Assembly: GCA_907164885.2 (NCBI GenBank)
Contig: OU015501.1
Location: 19,027,131 to 19,091,130 of the forward strand
DNA from: Dolomedes plantarius
Taxonomy: Eukaryota; Arthropoda; Arachnida; Araneae; Dolomedidae
Direction: 5' to 3'
DNA: 64,000 nucleotides
Shown piece after piece: positions 22,965-36,236 of the stretch (its first letter is position 1; each line of letters begins with the position of its first letter). The notes beneath the pieces are model-generated. The model did no database searches and was not told the origin of the DNA. It saw nothing but the letters and a program-made list of their open reading frames with translations. The translations under genes and the position numbers were made by a program.

Positions 22965-24781
22965 TATAAAGGCTATAACTGCTATTCGAACAGGGTAAAT
23001 TAAAAAAAAAATTGAAGCCAATATGTATATTTATTGAAGATTTTATTCTTAAATAGACTTACTTTTATTCATCAAAATGTTGTATGATTTTAAAACTTAA
23101 TTATTAAGTACTAATAGTTCTGAAAGTATAACTATTTCATTAATATCTAAAACAAAAAGTTTTTAATTTAGATAAAATAAGTGTAGCTATATATTTATAT
23201 AAAAACAAACATGAATATGTTTGTTTATATAAATAAAATGAGTATAAAAATATATATAATACATTCACTTAAAATATAACCTTGCAGCAATATTTAGAGA
23301 GTAAAACGTGTTTATTAACGATTTCATCACCTTTGACAGATTTTTTTAAAGGTGTTACACTTCTTTTAATTTAGTCGAAATAGCGCGATCAATTTATGGA
23401 TCAAAGGACTTAATTTACTTAGTTTAGAATTTCCCGAAGCTCAAAAGCTTATCTGATATTTGCAATTTGTGACACAAGAAACTAAGTACTTATTTTATTT
23501 GTTAGTAATACCTTGGATAGCCCAGACTCTTTAAATCTTTGGGTCCCATATGTAGTTAAAGGTTTGGGGGTAGTTCTAAGTACTTTTCAAAAAGAAAGAA
23601 AAGAGTAACATAAATGACCAAACTGGGGGGGGGGGAGGGTACAGCTTTAATGAGTTACAAGTTTTTATTAAAAACCTCACAGTTATAATATCTTTTTAAG
23701 ACTTTTCCACAATTTTACAAAATACATAATATCTCTCAAGCCATTCAAAACAATCCTTTAAAAGGACTTTGAAAATATTTATAGAAAAATGCTAGCCTTA
23801 TAAATCTTTCACTATTAAAAGATTACCTAAACCATATATTAATTCAGCATACAAAGAATGCACACAAAAGATACGTGATCATCTTAATAGCAAATCAATT
23901 GTTTAATTTTTTATTTTATGCGTGCTCTTGCAATAAAGTTTGAATGCGTTTTCGATACCAGTATACTTTATTGTTAGTAGATCAATGGCAAAGATGTTAG
24001 AAAAAAATATTCGAAACAAAAAAATTTGACATGAAAAATATATCACTTTTGAGAGTAAGATATGTATATGTTATGCCTTTTACTTTGTTTCAGATCAATG
24101 ACTTTTTACTTAAAAGGATTTATTCCGAGAAATGATTAAATCAAGAGCCATGAGATTTATTTTAAAATATTTTCATGCAGATCTATTCAATTGCAAAGAT
24201 TTAATGAAACGTATTGTTGTTGGGGAAGAAACAAAATATAACAAATTATGCGTGTACAATAGAACTAGAATTCAATAGAACCAGTAAAAAAGGAAGAGAA
24301 TCTATATTAATTACACACATATAATGAAAATTTTGTAAACAGAGGTAAACAAAAAAAAGTGGGTCTAATTCTTTGGATTTTTATTGAATGCTCTGGAGTA
24401 GCTTTGCATATTGTGAATGCGAGGAATGATATGGAAATGCAGACGGCCCTCCCCCTTTGATGGGGTTAAGGGTTGCAAGATATCCAAGAAACTGAAGAAA
24501 ACGTGAATATCTTTAACCCCACCCCCCCTAAAAACAACTTATACTGTAGATCCTACTTGATACATACATAACCGTAAAGTTCTTTCAAAAAGACAACTAA
24601 ATACAATGAAATACAACTCTTTCACAAACTTTAATTATTTTTGCATGATATTAAAAACTGGAATTTTGACGTACCTTCTTTACCCGAGCTTTTTTTTAAA
24701 TTCTATTTCATTATCGATGACAAACTTTTGAGGATTCAAATTTGCGAAGGTTTAAGCCGGAAAAGTTGAGGTTCAGCAATA
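22965..24781. other. AT-rich DNA without a supportable gene
   Basis: Only short frames and homopolymer runs (G-run near 23626, C-run near 24522). Confidence 0.6.
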
Positions 24782-25373
24782 CTGTAGCAGCGTGGCTATA
24801 ATCTCCTCTTGACCCACCTGGCTGATTCTTGGAAGCGGCAGTAAAATTTGTTTAACGTTATTTTTTCCATTACGCCGATTCTTGGAAGCGGTAGTGGAAT
24901 GTGGTTAACGTTATTTTTTCCATTGGTACGATCGCTCCTTGGACTTCATGATCGTTAAGGACCGGATGTCATTAAGCATGGGAATGTCTCGTTGGAACCT
25001 CCTGGAGTTTCTGAAAAGGAATCTAGATTGTTCTAGAAGTTTTGAAAGGTGTTTAAAAAGGTCGAACACATCCTGGCGGGAGCAGAGGTTTTGGAACGAC
25101 GAGAGACGGACAGAGGAACTGCTGCTGGGAGAGAGCGCCAGAGGCTATCGCTAGAGGAAGGATCGACAGACCCGCTATTCTGCGTGATAATGCTTGATGG
25201 TTATTGTCTAGTGGGGCCAATCAGATGCTGTATGTAACTGCGTTGTATATACCTTGTACATATTTTAAAGCAAGGAAAAAAATAAAAGAGCTTAACTCTA
25301 ATGAACGGCTTTATCCTCTCTCTGAAACAAACTCTTTCGAATAGTGAAGTTTAGTTGTGTGGCCACGACACCA
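24782..25373 (+). repeat. LTR-like block with internal tandem duplication
   Basis: It begins TGTAGCAGCGTGGCT and ends GTGGCCACGACACCACA, giving TG...CA limits, with a TATA-like TTGTATATACC and an AATAAA near 25279, in LTR order. A ~58 bp unit (GATTCTTGGAAGCGG...ACGTTATTTTTTCCATT) is tandemly duplicated at 24822-24928. There is no flanking duplication or second copy, so the LTR reading is tentative. The short frames across it are not genes. Confidence 0.35.
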
Positions 25374-25949
25374 CAATAAATTTCTGGGTTAATGGATTCA
25401 TTACAAATGTTAGAAATAAAAAACAACAAAGAAATGTCTGAGAACAAATTATTGTAGATTTTTAAAAAAAAGTGTAATTTATCCTCTAAAGGCCTCTCAC
25501 TGAAAATCTGTCTCTTGATTCATTCAGTAACAAACTAAATATTTTCGAAAATAGGCAATTATTTGGTATTCTTATACACAAGTCTATGTCAGGGTGCATA
25601 TCGAAAGTCTTTACATATGCATTTTCAAATAAATTTCGTAACACGCTATCACCCATGAGCAGCAGTTTGGATTTGCAAATGATAAGTCCATTGACAAATT
25701 TTCAAGTTTCAGCCCTCGTTACGAATAAAATACAACATCATAATGATAAAATTTACATACAGTAATAATAATATTTTCTGCTTTATTAATAATATGCCTT
25801 TTATAGCGATGTCTCAATTTACTTTTCGAATTTCCTACTGAAATGTTTCTCTCTGACCATGTAAATTCATCTTAATCAGCTTTCACAAGACAGCTCATCA
25901 TGGGCCCTGGTCTTTAGAAATTTGCCTCAGCCTGAACTCTTGAGAGTAA
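25374..25949. other. AT-rich DNA, nothing recognised
   Basis: No gene or repeat supported. Confidence 0.55.
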
Positions 25950-26135
25950 GGGCCTGTTCACATAGGAGTCCGTTGCGTTGCGTTAAGGAAAAGATGACGT
26001 TGAGACGAAAATAAACCAATCATATGCCTCTAAACGATTAGCAATGAAATTTTTAACGCCTATGATTGGTTAATTTTCGTCTCAACGTCATCTTTTCCTT
26101 AACGCAACGCAATGGACTCCTATGTGAACAGGCCC
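25950..26135. mobile_element. Harbinger-type MITE, 186 bp, TAA duplication
   Basis: Near-perfect inverted arms of about 60 bp (GGGCCTGTTCACATAGGAGT at the left, reverse complement at the right), flanked by TAA on both sides (25947-25949 and 26136-26138). A 3-bp TAA duplication with a GGGCCTGTT terminus fits PIF/Harbinger MITEs. The arms are so similar that the copy looks young. Confidence 0.9.
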
Positions 26136-26138
26136 TAA

Positions 26139-29100
26139 CTGTTATCCATTTTCTTATGTCAATAACCTCAAAGTCTCTGTCAAGAATGTTTCTAAATATC
26201 ATTTTTGGTCTTCACTTTTAACTAAATTAATTGTATCAAACTTTTATCGTTGTTCTTTCAGAGTCCCTCTGCATCAGATATCCCTCCCATTTCGTTCCAT
26301 TAATTTTAATGTATTTTACAATCTCATCTTTAAAAAGTTTAAACAAGTCGTGGCTTTTTCTCGAGATTCCATTTTCTTGAACTCCAAAGATATCTCACAC
26401 GATCTTTCTCCTTTTTTCCTCTAAGAGTCAAGGTATCTTAGCGATATAAAATTCGTACAGAATTTTCTTTCTATTAGTTATTTATTAGATATATGAAAGT
26501 TTCTCAAGCTATAAAAACAGTGCTTAACAGCCATTACTCACTTTTGGATCTCTTGATTTATATAATTTGGATTTTGATTATCAAATCCCATGTAGAAAAA
26601 TAGGGTTTTACACTTTCGAATCTATACTTATGAACATCCAAGCATGCAGGAAAGTTTTCTTCTATTACTGAACGTTGTATTTAATGTTTGTCTTTCCCTG
26701 ATTTTTTTTAAGTGTAATTCCTCTTCAACCCCAAAGCATCAAAAGTCTCCCTAAATTGTAGATGTCGATTTTGTAACAACATCCAAGTCTACAGCGAAAG
26801 CGCTTTAATTGACCTATGAAAGATGATACTCTATGAAGTACCGTGTGGATGTTTTATGACCATGATTATAATTGACTACATTTAAAGTAAATAAGGCCCT
26901 TTTTCTCGCAAAGATATGCGTCCATTGTTTTACTCTCTGGCGAGGTTTAGAATAAACTATTTTCAGCAGAAAAAACCTAAATTTATCCTAATTAGCCGAT
27001 AAAAATAACTTGTTTCGAAATTTCCTTTTTTAAAGAAGCCGCCTTTTCATAATTTTGTTATGGAAAAACTTCACAGATATCATCATGGGAGAATTTAGTA
27101 TTCACCTCAAATTCTATGGCTTCGTGACTTTTAGTTAGGGATTTTTGTATTATCGTTTCGAAAGAGCACATCAGAATAACTTCAGAGAGGTTTTTCTTTG
27201 GAATTCAACATTTTATATTTTTTGCAAATTTCGGTGCAGAAATTTTAGATTAAATAAAAATAACCAAACATCCTTTCATAAGCTAGGTATAATAATTTTT
27301 GTTGTATATGTTTAGTAGAACTTGGAAGGTTTTATGCGCATTTATAAAATAAATAATTTTCTAGTAAGTTCTTTATATTTTTTATTAGCTTTTCTAGTTT
27401 AAATATTCTGATCCACAAATATAATTTTAAAGTTTTCTAGATCTAGCCAACAACAAAGCTCTTGAATTATAAAAAAATTTCAATATATCTAATGGAAAGG
27501 TTTGAGGATTACATATCATTAACAATATAAAATTAGGCAAATTTACAAAGAAAGCAATGTAAGTTTGCATAAAGTAATGCCTATTTACTTATATATCATA
27601 TGTATATTTGAAATTCGTTTGAGTGTAAATCTTTATCCCCATTAATTAAAAAATATTTCGATAATTTTTATTATAGTAACTGACAAATTCTTTGCGATAT
27701 TTGCAAAGGATTTTCTGTGGCACAGTTAGAATTCTTTAATACCCCTAAAACAGGCTAATCTAAGCCTACTTCGTTAATATAATAAAATTAAAGGTCACAT
27801 ACAATGTAACATATTTCAACTAAAAAATATCAATAAGCTAAATTTTTATTTCTTGAATGTTATAAACGCAATGAAATTATAATTATAATGCTTATGAACA
27901 AATAAATTCAATTCCTTGTTCAGATTTGTTAGCTTTGTACTTAATATTCCAATGAGATTTGAAAGAAATCATGTAAATGAACTCTTTCAATTAATTTGAT
28001 TGTTTCATATTTAACACATTTTAGCAAAACTAAGTTATTTGATAGAGTAAAAATAATTTAATTTAAAACAGAAAATCCTTCTTAAAATTCTTCGATATGG
28101 AAATCACAGCGGGGCACTTATTTGCTTAAAGCAATGCTTTCTTTTAAAATTGGATATATTTATGGAAAAAGTTACAGTAGTAAACTTACATATTACGAAA
28201 ATATATTTATACATTAGGTATAGAAATCATTACATTGGTAAGCATCACTTTTAAGTATCCATGAAACTCAGTTCCTCTGAAGCTGTAATTGTGATTATTT
28301 TAGAGAAAGGGATGATAGAAATATCTGCTTTGTTTATCTGTGTTACCCTTGGTCAGTTGGTCAGTTTTATATAAAGATCATGATCCCGTTTTCCTAGCTT
28401 CTTTTGTCCCCCACAAAGACACAAACTTACTATAACCTACCGTCTTAGATCCTAGGATTCATCCATGGCTGCATTCACTAAAATATGTAATAGAATTCAA
28501 TAAATTTAGCCTTTTCCCTTCTCTTAATTTTTTTTTCCAGAACGGGAATGTAACAATCAATCATACACTAAATTTGAGTGTTTTGTGAATGAGAATGCGA
28601 TTTTATGCCTTTACAACTGTGTTGCAATAATCACTAATCTTGTGTGCGTGTATTACTGATACAATATATTTAGTTACTCGCTTCTTTTTGAGATTACAAA
28701 TCTGTGATTAAATCATGAAAGACGGAAGTGATGGCGTCCGAGACATCTATTTAAAGAAGGCTTCATACTGTCATTAACTTTTACTTTACTTTACTTAACT
28801 ATTAAACTGAAACATTACTGGATAATGTTTCAGTTCAATAGGAAATAATTCTTCTCTTCTTGAGAAAATATATTGTCCTTAGTAGAGGGCGATATTGTAG
28901 CCCGCATAACTTCGACTGAAATTTTTAGCCCTTACAGCGTATATTAGAACACAGTTCACGTTACAAATTTCTAAGAATCTGAACAGAATTGACGCTCAAG
29001 TTACCTTACGCCGTTCTTTCTGTTTTGCAGATAGCATAGTAGCAATTTGTAGTCCTTTATTGATATCATGCTGAATGGTGTCTCAGTATGAGAGGCAGCG

Positions 29101-31559
29101 AAATTTGCTTTTGACATCAAAAGTGATTGCCATTAGCGAATATTATTAAATTTTACTCGTCAAGCTAGCAAATGTAGTTTCCAAAGATAGAGCTTTCAGG
29201 AGACTAAAACGAATTAAGTTTATACCAAATATAGCCAGGAATCCATGATGCTTTGTTTTTAAAATGAATCGTCACATCATACACACATCCAAAATGTTTT
29301 AAAAATAGGCTGAGTTAGGAGAAACAATAAAATGTAAAATTCTATGAATGAAAAATAATGTTTGTAAAATATAATACCTTTTTTAGCAAATAGTTTACCT
29401 CAAGTATCAGCATAAAATGCTTTAATCTGTAACTTATATATCTTTTCGATATTTTAATATACTTTTAAATAAAAAATTTATCACTCTTGTAAGCACAGAA
29501 TTTAAGACGATTGGGCTCATACATTATAAAGATATTTCACCATAGATTATGTATTTATTGAAAGGTTTGCATACATTTTGATGAGTTTCGGATATGCACT
29601 GGAAAATACTAAGGATTATTATTTAATGTAACTTGAAATATAAGTCCCTGTTTTGTAACAGAAATAGTAACACAGTTATGGGTTATGTATATCACCATAC
29701 CTATTTTAATTTTTTTGTTTAACTTTTTTGAAATATTACGTACTGCAAATTCTCTTGGTAAAAAAGCTTTCTTGTGATTCGTAATATTTTAGTAAATGTA
29801 AATACAAAAGCAGGATTTTATAAAATATCAAAAACACCAAAATTTTCTTTCGTTAAAAAGGCTTGTATACTCCTGAAAAGATTTCTCTTATAGTTGAATG
29901 TTTTATACTTCTTTTATTAACGAATTTTATTAAGCAATGTTCCCAAGAGAAGCAAGCGATCGAAATTCTGTTTTCAAAATTGTAGCTGTAATCAAATAAC
30001 AATTTAAAGATTAGGTTGTGTATCTTAGTAATTTAACAACAATAACTGGAAATGAAAATATTTAATTTGAATTACAAAATGAAAGGTTTTATCTCCTATT
30101 TTAGGAAAGAAAGATTAAATACTAAAGTGCTTAAAATTGATTGACGACTGACGAGTTTTTAAATATTCAGATTAGAATTTAAAATATTAAAAGAGAAATA
30201 TTTTTATCAGTTTAAGAGTTTAACAATTCGGGAGATCGAAGGAGAAAGGGCAAATTTAAGAAAAAAAGGCTTTTTTTCCCCAAAAAAAATCTATTGATAT
30301 GTTGAGAACACCATAATACCACTTTTACGTCCACATTCGCCCTTAATATATTGTAAATAGCATTTAATGTACAGACCGTAGAAAAATAGATGAAAGCTTA
30401 GTGCTGTATTGTTGGAGGAACAAAGGCGAATACACAACTCTTGTTTTCTTTACTGCACTGCGTCGGACGCCAGCAAGATCTTAAACTGGTGTATAGTGTC
30501 CATATTTGCCCTCTCTATCCTGAGAGCATTCCCATACTTTAAATGCTGTTTCGCAACACCATGATTTTCATATTCACCCTTTCTATTCAGAGTTCCTGAA
30601 TGAAAATATGTCTATGATTTGTTTATACTCTGTCGGTCAAAATATTAATATTTCCCCAAGGAAGAACCTACTCTTAAAATCAAGGGACTCTAGATATCCC
30701 AGGAATAATAAACAATATAACACAAAAATCTTCAGTTCTTTACTACTTCACTGTTCCATAATGAGTAAAATTTCGATTACAAAGTATGTTTCATATAGCA
30801 AACGGCAATTATATGCTACTAAAGAGAGAAATCAGAATCAACCCTCAAAAGTAGAGAAAACTTTTCAGCTTAGTTGGTTCTGAATGTGGTTAAGATATTT
30901 GTCGTACTCAGTATCACCCACAAAATAGTTCTTGCCCGTTCAATTTACTCGATTGTTGCACATCGTGAAATGCAAAATTTTAGAACAAAGTTTGAACAAA
31001 TCTTTGTCCCTTTACCCGTGTCCAGTATTGGGGTCATATGCTATGTTTTTATTATTTGCGTAAGTTCTTAAATTGCTCAACTTTGTCTCCTTCATGCTCT
31101 TTCATGTATATAGATAGATGTCCTTGAACTTTCCTTAAGAAGAAATCTATTAACTTTAATTAATCTGTGTGAAAAAACAAAAAACACTATGCAATTCTAA
31201 AGTTAACACAAGCATCACTTAAACAATATTACGTCATATTACAGTAACTTTCAACAGTGAAAGGGGGGACGATGAATAAATGAGCAGGTCCTTCTCTCTC
31301 ACTCATCCTCCGATTTGTAGATTGGTGCATTATGCCTCATGCTATATAGACGAAGAGGAGAACTCTCCATCTGTATGCCTTTACATGTACTCTCCCTTAT
31401 TGGATGTCAATAACCCAGTATGTTGATTTATATATTTATTCGACTCTGACACAGGACTAAACTTCTTCACAGGACTACACTACTAAATTTCTTCTTCCAT
31501 GATTATTTTCTGTTTGCTAGTATAATCGTATATTACCGTACTTTACAGCGGTCGGTCTA
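26139..31559. other. Long AT-rich stretch without a supportable gene
   Basis: 5.4 kb with no frame above about 90 codons and no domain, splice pattern or repeat termini that I recognise. A short hairpin at 28799-28841 is listed separately. The frames at 30608-31071 have no protein-like composition. Confidence 0.6.
28799..28841. repeat. Short near-perfect hairpin
   Basis: CTATTAAACTGAAACATTA and TAATGTTTCAGTTCAATAG pair over 19 bp with one mismatch around a 5-base loop. It is too short for a canonical animal microRNA precursor. Confidence 0.7.
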
Positions 31560-31645
31560 CTAAAGAAACCGACTGCCAAGATAGAGGATTGAACCAGTGT
31601 CTCAAGACCTAGAGGCAGGTGCTCTCATATCAGAGGTATCAAGTG
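31560..31645 (-). repeat. tRNA-like SINE head
   Basis: On the minus strand, a TGATATGAGAGCACCTGCC A-box-like region is followed 24 bases later by B-box-like GGTTCAATCC. No acceptor stem or sharp ends; probably a SINE fragment. Confidence 0.35.
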
Positions 31646-31842
31646 ATGTGAAGAAGTCTCACTTAAAATGCAATTACCTCAAAAGTTAAAAATTAGTATT
31701 AATGTACTATTATGCCATTGTAAAAAACTAGAACGTTCATTTTTGTCGGGTAAAAACTTGTCCGGTAGCTCAGTTACCCCTTTTCAAGCTTTTTCTATCT
31801 AAAATGTGTTGCAAAACACATCCAGTCCATTGATCCGAATGA

Positions 31843-31990
31843 TGGTTCAATGGCTTGGGAGCTAGTCTTCAGATCCAGAGTCTGCGCATTCGAATCATGG
31901 CGTAGACATCGGTGTTTCGTTCATTTGGAATCGGTTTTCAGCTGTAAGTCTCGGTCTGTTTATCCTTTGTAATGCAAAAGATGACCCTAC
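31843..31990 (+). repeat. tRNA-like SINE fragment
   Basis: TGGTTCAATGGCTTGGGAGC (A-box-like) followed by GCATTCGAATC (B-box-like) at about 31889, then a short body. The edges are not defined. Confidence 0.35.
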
Positions 31991-32012
31991 TGTTCCAAAT
32001 CAGTTAACCAAT

Positions 32013-32120
<108 letters not shown>

Positions 32121-35100
32121 TAGTGTAGCTCTGCCATATATATAAATACTTAAATTCTTCATGCACTGAACACAGGATTTGCACACTTAAAAAGGGGGCA
32201 ATGAAATCTCCCTTTCTTTCTTTGTTCTATATAATAGCTGTACCAGAACTCAAAGCTCTAGAGCACTTCTTTAATGAAATATTACAGTTGACGACTGTCA
32301 GCCTGTCATTTTGGTGTGGCGAGTACCCAGGGCAAAATCTAATCCCCCTTCCCCAAGTTGAGTATAAATCTTCATTGAAACGCACTCCCAATTTTAAACT
32401 AGATGATTTAGAAAATTTCTATCCAACTCATTCAAAATTCAGAATCTTTCTTTTAACTCAATTGATCGCAAGGAAAAGTGACGTCACACAATGTTCGGCT
32501 TATCCCTGCTAGACTCGTGAAGCACGTAGTCCCAAGAAACATGGAGCAATCCTATACACTGTCCAATTCAGGAAGGAAGATTCTTGACTCCATGAAACAG
32601 CCTGTGAACGTGATACTGCTGTTATAAAGATAAGTTGTGCAAAAGGGAATTAAATACTATAAGCACTTTTCTGCTAATTCATTTTAAAGCTTTTTAACTA
32701 ATAACTACAAATAAGGGGACCTTTTTCTAAACAATCCTTGAGACGCCATAAGATAGCACAAATCAGTTTAATTTATTCTACAATTGTCAAATATTTACTG
32801 AATAAATGGTCCCTCCTCGAGAGTTTAAGAGTTTTAGTGGAGGGAAATATTGTCTAATCCTTCTTTAAATGGTTTTAAAGTACAAAAAATCTGAAGTTTT
32901 ATTGGGAAAGGTATTTTCTCCAGAGCTCTAGACAAGCTTTCTTTTAACTGTGAAAATGTTTCACCAGCAGACCCTCGACAAATAACAAAAGGATCCCTAG
33001 AGTCATCGGACCTCTCATCTGGAACCATTGATATATAATAAATCTTTAAAGGCTTGGCTTCTTGATCTCAAAATCTATATTCTTACTGTATAGTTTTTCA
33101 AATTTCATTCATAGTATATCACCATGATAACAAATTATTAATTTATTTAACAAACACATGTAGGTGTATAAAAATCAGAATAATTATCTTCTATTTTAAT
33201 GAATGCGGGCCCATTTTCACCTCTGCATGTCTAGCTTATTTAAATTATCTTAATAAAGGCCAAATAATGTATTCTATTTTTAAAATACGTTGTATTTGGA
33301 TGCTACAGCGTGATGTTTACACACACCCTGGTAGCCCACATTGTAGTAAAATAACGTTTCTGTATATGTTATTTACAATTATATACAATTATTCGGTGAT
33401 ATAAACACTGGAAAATAACACTGTAACAGTAAATTATTCGTGATAATTGTAAACTTTACTCAAGTGTTATCTTTTTAGTCAAATATATATTTTTAATGCA
33501 TAAAATAGTAGTAACTCTAAATTAAACTTAACATCTGAATCCTTGAATTAGAGAAACATTTTGCAGTCGGGATTTTTTCCAGAGTAATCAGATGTGTTGA
33601 CTTGTGCAGCCCCCGAATATTGAGCTATTTTACGCATATTTACGTTCCTGCCTAATTAGAAACAATGCTATAACGGATGAGCAGCAATGAACAAGAACGA
33701 CTTGACTTGTCTCATTATAAGACTGTAACAGCTAACAAGTGAATTAGACTTCTCAGCAACGAAACGTATCGCTATATGCTCTGAGAGCCACTAATGTCCA
33801 ATGCTGCAATACATGGGTTTGGTACGTTATTTTAGTTTGATAATAATGCATAGATTGATGATAATGTAAAATACTTTGATCATAGTAATGAAAATAGGGC
33901 AAGGACAGTATGGAAGTTTTATCATGGACCACTGGAGCCCCATGTCGCATAGAATGTGTTACTACTTTAATTGAACTGTTTTTAAAATGAACAGATTAAA
34001 TCTTAATTAGTCCACAGATAGACAGACAAGCAAGCAGATATCTACCGCTCTTTAAAGCCATGGTAAAACTCCTACTTGCTGTTAGAGTATTTTAGCAGAG
34101 TGTCTACTTTGTATTACAGAAAAACTTGAGTGATGTCATAACACTTACCTAATGGATGTTTAACGTATCACATTATGGGCGTATTCAAACCATTCCACTG
34201 TTCTCACAGCATGGTATCAATTAGCTCCCATATGTACAGTTCTCTGCGCTCAGTTGTCACGCCTTTGTTAAAAGAACAATTAGCTTAAATAAACTCAAAA
34301 TATCGGAGTTAGAAAGAAAGAACGAAGAGTCTTTACTAAAATTTTCAAATGCTAAATTTTCTGTCATTAACTGAAACGTCTATTTTTATAAAAGCAGGTA
34401 TAAAATTAAAACGGATTTTAAAACAAATTTAATAATTAGAGCAAATTTTTACTTAGAAAATATGCCATTACCTTCAGAATTATATCAGCAATAATCAACA
34501 GTCATATCCATTCTGTGCCCTACTACTGACCTTCTCCTAAACCTATTCACACATTTAACTTAAAGTTGAAGAGTCTGCGATCGGAAATATATCTTCGTTC
34601 AACAAACTTCCATTCTCTTAGAATTTCAAGCTTCTCAGTATCCGAAATAAAACACCACGCTTTTAGAGAGTAATATTTTAATGGTCTAAGACATTTAATC
34701 TTATTTCTTGGCAAACTACTTTATAAAGAACTAATCGATTACCTAGAAATCTGTTAATGAGACATTGATGGTTTGGGCAAATCTTAGAGAGTTACTTTTG
34801 CTTAACTTTTCAGAAAATGGTATATGAGAATGAACTTTCTTTACAGTAAGATAATAAAATAGAAATAATTACTCTACCGATTGTAAATCAACAAATGAAA
34901 AATTATTCAATGAAAAGTTTTAGTTTTCAATGCACGTTTAGATCATTCTTCATTAGACTTATAATTCTTCCTCTTGCTGATAATTTTTTTTTTAATAAAA
35001 TTGTTAAATGGGATAATTTCTTACATGTTTTGTGTAAACTTCTAATTTTTTCCTTAGTTTGAAATACTTTTCCTCTGCTTTTGAAAAGTTTGTACAGGCA

Positions 35101-35163
35101 TCTTTTGCTACACTAGTACGCATAGATTTTTGGCTTCTGATCGGATAGTGCAATGGTCTAAAC
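32121..35163. other. AT-rich DNA without a supportable gene
   Basis: A 103-codon plus-strand frame (32201-32512) is the longest; I recognise no domain or signal in it. Nothing else is supported. Confidence 0.55.
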
Positions 35164-35545
35164 CAGGACTTCTTAAACTTTTTCCACCCACAAATCCCTT
35201 TCACCAGAGAAAATTTTGCTCGACCACGGGTATATACATAAAATATACAAATAAAACATTAACTGATAATAAATCAAAGAACTTTAATTTCAACCAATTC
35301 TTTGGTATACTTATAATTTAACTACTTAGTAGCATTTATTGAGAAAAAAGCAAATTTGTATTTGAGCGTGCTTGTTTATTTTTGCATAAAGAGGTAAATT
35401 TTGGCTGAATATCTGATACTACAGGACGCAAAACAGCTTCAACATTTTCCCAACTTGATCGATATTATGATTTTACAGTCATCAACGATGAAAACTTCGC
35501 TTTGCATAAATGCGCAGTACAAAATGGCAGAAGTATGTTTAGGGC
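35164..35545 (-). pseudogene. hAT transposase C-terminus and element 3' end (downstream of the gypsy insertion)
   Basis: Minus strand. Just below the gypsy target duplication the frame reads NILLPFCTAHLC, then a serine-rich segment, one TAA, then VSDIQPKFTSLCKNKQARSN and a stop near 35336. These are the C-terminal motifs of ZBED5/GTF2IRD2/SCAND3-like hAT transposases: the LLPF-T-LC dimerisation block and the IQPR(F)-LC-KQAH-type tail. At 35164, CAGGACTTCTTAAACTTTTTCC is a hAT-type terminal sequence, which would be the 3' end of the element. The rest of the gene continues at 60993-61843 on the far side of the retrotransposon. Inactive: interrupted and with a nonsense codon. Confidence 0.75.
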
Positions 35546-36224
35546 TGTTACATAACGGAATGTTATGCTGGCCTTGGTGGCAAAAGAGAGTATTGCGCTG
35601 TGACTAAAAACATGTTAATATTGTTACTTATAAGGATGGTTTCACAGATAGCAATAACTATAGGTTCAGTATGTCTCATATAACTTATATACTAAGCAAT
35701 ATAGTTAAATTAATGATGTGAGATTCATTACTCAACTAAAATCACCATGCGGATAGACACGTGTTCTAGCATTAATAAATTGAGTTTAAGTTGCACTGAT
35801 GCCAATTAAATTCATGATAAAACAATTATGACAACAGAAAATACCAAAAGTTAGGAGCCTAAATATAGTTTATTGATTATCACGATATTAAACAACAATT
35901 ACACTATTAATAAAAACCTTTGTTACCTAAGCCTAGCCTCGCCAAGTGCTCCTCACCCCAACACCAGACTCTGCGTCTGTCCACTTCGCAAGTCAAAGTT
36001 CAGCAGTGATCTCTATACTGGCTTTTAGGAGGGAACTTCCTTTCTCTCAGACTGCGCCAAACATTCAAAATATCGCCAGCGCATGCGTACTTAAAGCAAC
36101 GGCTGCAAGATTTGGCGTAGATCACCTGTATTGGCACTAAATCTTCATATATATTGTATTATTGCATTGGAGAGTTATAAAGGCATGGAATGTGATAGAC
36201 ATATACATGAGTGCCTTTATAACA
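35546..36224 (-). repeat. 3' LTR of the gypsy element (679 bp)
   Basis: Read on the minus strand: TGTTATAAAGGCACTC ... TTATGTAACA. An AATAAA lies on the minus strand at 35869-35874. It contains a ~22 bp stretch (near 36083-36106) missing from the 5' LTR. Confidence 0.95.
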
Positions 36225-36236
36225 CTCTCTCCCTTC
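36225..36236 (-). promoter_or_regulatory. Polypurine tract
   Basis: GAAGGGAGAGAG on the minus strand directly abuts the TG of the 3' LTR, the standard plus-strand primer position. Confidence 0.85.

Noticed and set aside
28799..28841. microRNA precursor
   Set aside because: The hairpin is only 43 bases with a 19-bp stem, too short for a canonical precursor.
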